DNA of 6,277 nucleotides from the NCBI GenBank assembly GCA_030844565.1, contig JAUUNK010000278.1:1-6277 (forward strand), given 5' to 3'. Positions within the stretch are counted from its first letter, which is position 1, and each line of letters opens with the position of its first letter. Shown one piece after another: positions 5,643 through 6,277 of this stretch. The translations under genes and the position numbers were made by a program. The notes under the pieces are model-generated. The model was not told the origin of the DNA and ran no database searches. It saw nothing but the letters and a program-made list of their open reading frames with translations. Source of the stretch: Bacteroides ovatus (GTDB lineage Bacteria; Bacteroidota; Bacteroidia; Bacteroidales; Bacteroidaceae).

Positions 5643-6277
5643 ATGAGAACTTTTGAACAAATTATGTCATACTCCTCCCGAAATAGAGAGGTTTTTGAAG
5701 AACTTTTGGGTTTATGCTCCAAACAATTAATTGTCCCATATATTGGAGCAGGAATGTCTGTTTTTGCTGGTTTTAAAACTTGGGGAAAATTTATTCAGGA
5801 ACAATATATTAAAGCTGGATTAGATAAAGAAAAACCATTGGTGGAACTTGATTATATTGAAGCAGCCGATTTGATAGAGAAAAAAATAGGGAAGAATAGG
5901 TTTTATAAAGATATTCATATTGCATTTGGAGGAATCACCAGTAAATCCGAATGGGACATAATACTAAAAAAAGCAGAAAATGAGGCAGTCTCGACAATTA
6001 TTCAACTTTTTCATACTCCCTTTGTAACAACTAATTTCGACCAGATTCTTGAGAATATGCTTCAAGGTAATGTTTCAATAGCATTTCCACATAATACTGC
6101 TGAATTACAAAATGCACTGAATAACCGAACGCCAGTTATTTACAAAATACATGGTTGTGTTTCTGATTATACTAATATTGTCTTTACAAAAACTGTCTAT
6201 GATAAAGTTTACTTATCTGACTCAGAACTGGTACAATATTTGTCTGCCTTTTTTAAAAATTTCCATTTTTTGTTCTT
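5643..6277 (+). CDS. SIR2-like NAD-hydrolase-type defence protein, N-terminal part (3' end outside window)
   Basis: An open frame from ATG 5643 reaches the right edge without a stop, giving 211 residues. It carries the SIR2-like signatures in order: the nucleotide-binding loop P-Y-I-G-A-G-M-S (32-39), T-T-N-F-D (129-133), Y-K-I-H-G (167-171), and I-V-F-T followed by Y-D-K-V-Y (179-190). N131 and H170 are in the positions of the conserved Asn and His needed for NAD hydrolysis in this superfamily, so this part looks catalytically intact. In bacteria, domains of this SIR2_2-like type are typically effectors of anti-phage systems (Thoeris ThsA, DSR1/DSR2, SIR2-HerA, SIR2-Argonaute, Avs-type STAND proteins). 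They deplete NAD+ after infection is sensed. Which system this belongs to depends on the C-terminal domain and partner genes beyond the edge. The DNA is AT-rich (28% G+C in 5881-5940), suggesting horizontal acquisition. An IS remnant abuts it upstream. Confidence 0.85.
   Translation, partial: MRTFEQIMSYSSRNREVFEELLGLCSKQLIVPYIGAGMSVFAGFKTWGKFIQEQYIKAGLDKEKPLVELDYIEAADLIEKKIGKNRFYKDIHIAFGGITSKSEWDIILKKAENEAVSTIIQLFHTPFVTTNFDQILENMLQGNVSIAFPHNTAELQNALNNRTPVIYKIHGCVSDYTNIVFTKTVYDKVYLSDSELVQYLSAFFKNFHFLF

Noticed and set aside
1..6277. CRISPR array, tRNA or rRNA gene
   Set aside because: No regularly spaced repeats, cloverleaf-like segments or rRNA sequence were seen on either strand.

Overview
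The window reads as accessory DNA from a Bacteroides-type gut bacterium (Bacteroidota). The grounds are three surface lipoproteins with DUF1735 and/or GH18 domains in a polysaccharide-utilisation-locus (PUL) layout, A-rich translation leaders, a TAnnTTTG-type promoter, an HU-like protein with a glycine-rich tail, and a decayed IS982-type insertion sequence of the kind found in Bacteroides. No search was run. All family calls come from reading motifs and from memory of the families.

Positions 1-4213 are the 3' end of a PUL operon, all on the plus strand. First comes the C-terminus of a protein that resembles the GH18-like proteins of such loci (1-273). It is followed by a DUF1735 plus LamG lipoprotein (282-1520), a DUF1735 lipoprotein whose GH18-like domain has lost its catalytic residues (1545-3074), and a compact lipoprotein with an intact GH18 active site, resembling Endo H/Endo F1 (3216-4139). 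A strong intrinsic terminator (4175-4213) closes the operon. The susC/susD pair expected upstream lies outside the window. The likely division of labour is that the two DUF1735 proteins hold glycans at the cell surface while the last enzyme cuts the GlcNAc-GlcNAc core of N-glycans, releasing oligosaccharide for import.

Positions 4214-4940 hold a separate single-gene unit: a short spacer with small repeats, a Bacteroides-type promoter (4360-4367), an HU-like DNA-binding protein with a glycine-rich tail (4410-4871), and a terminator (4901-4940).

Positions 4961-5617 hold a dead IS982-type element on the minus strand. Its transposase can be followed from N- to C-terminus across several frames, but two internal segments and much of the active site are gone. 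The 17-bp terminal inverted repeats survive with one mismatch.

From 5643 to the right edge an open frame with no stop encodes the first 211 residues of a SIR2-like (NAD-hydrolase type) protein. It is AT-rich and sits next to the IS remnant. This is the likely start of an anti-phage defence gene or operon, and it is the most interesting lead in the window; its downstream domains and partners lie beyond the edge.
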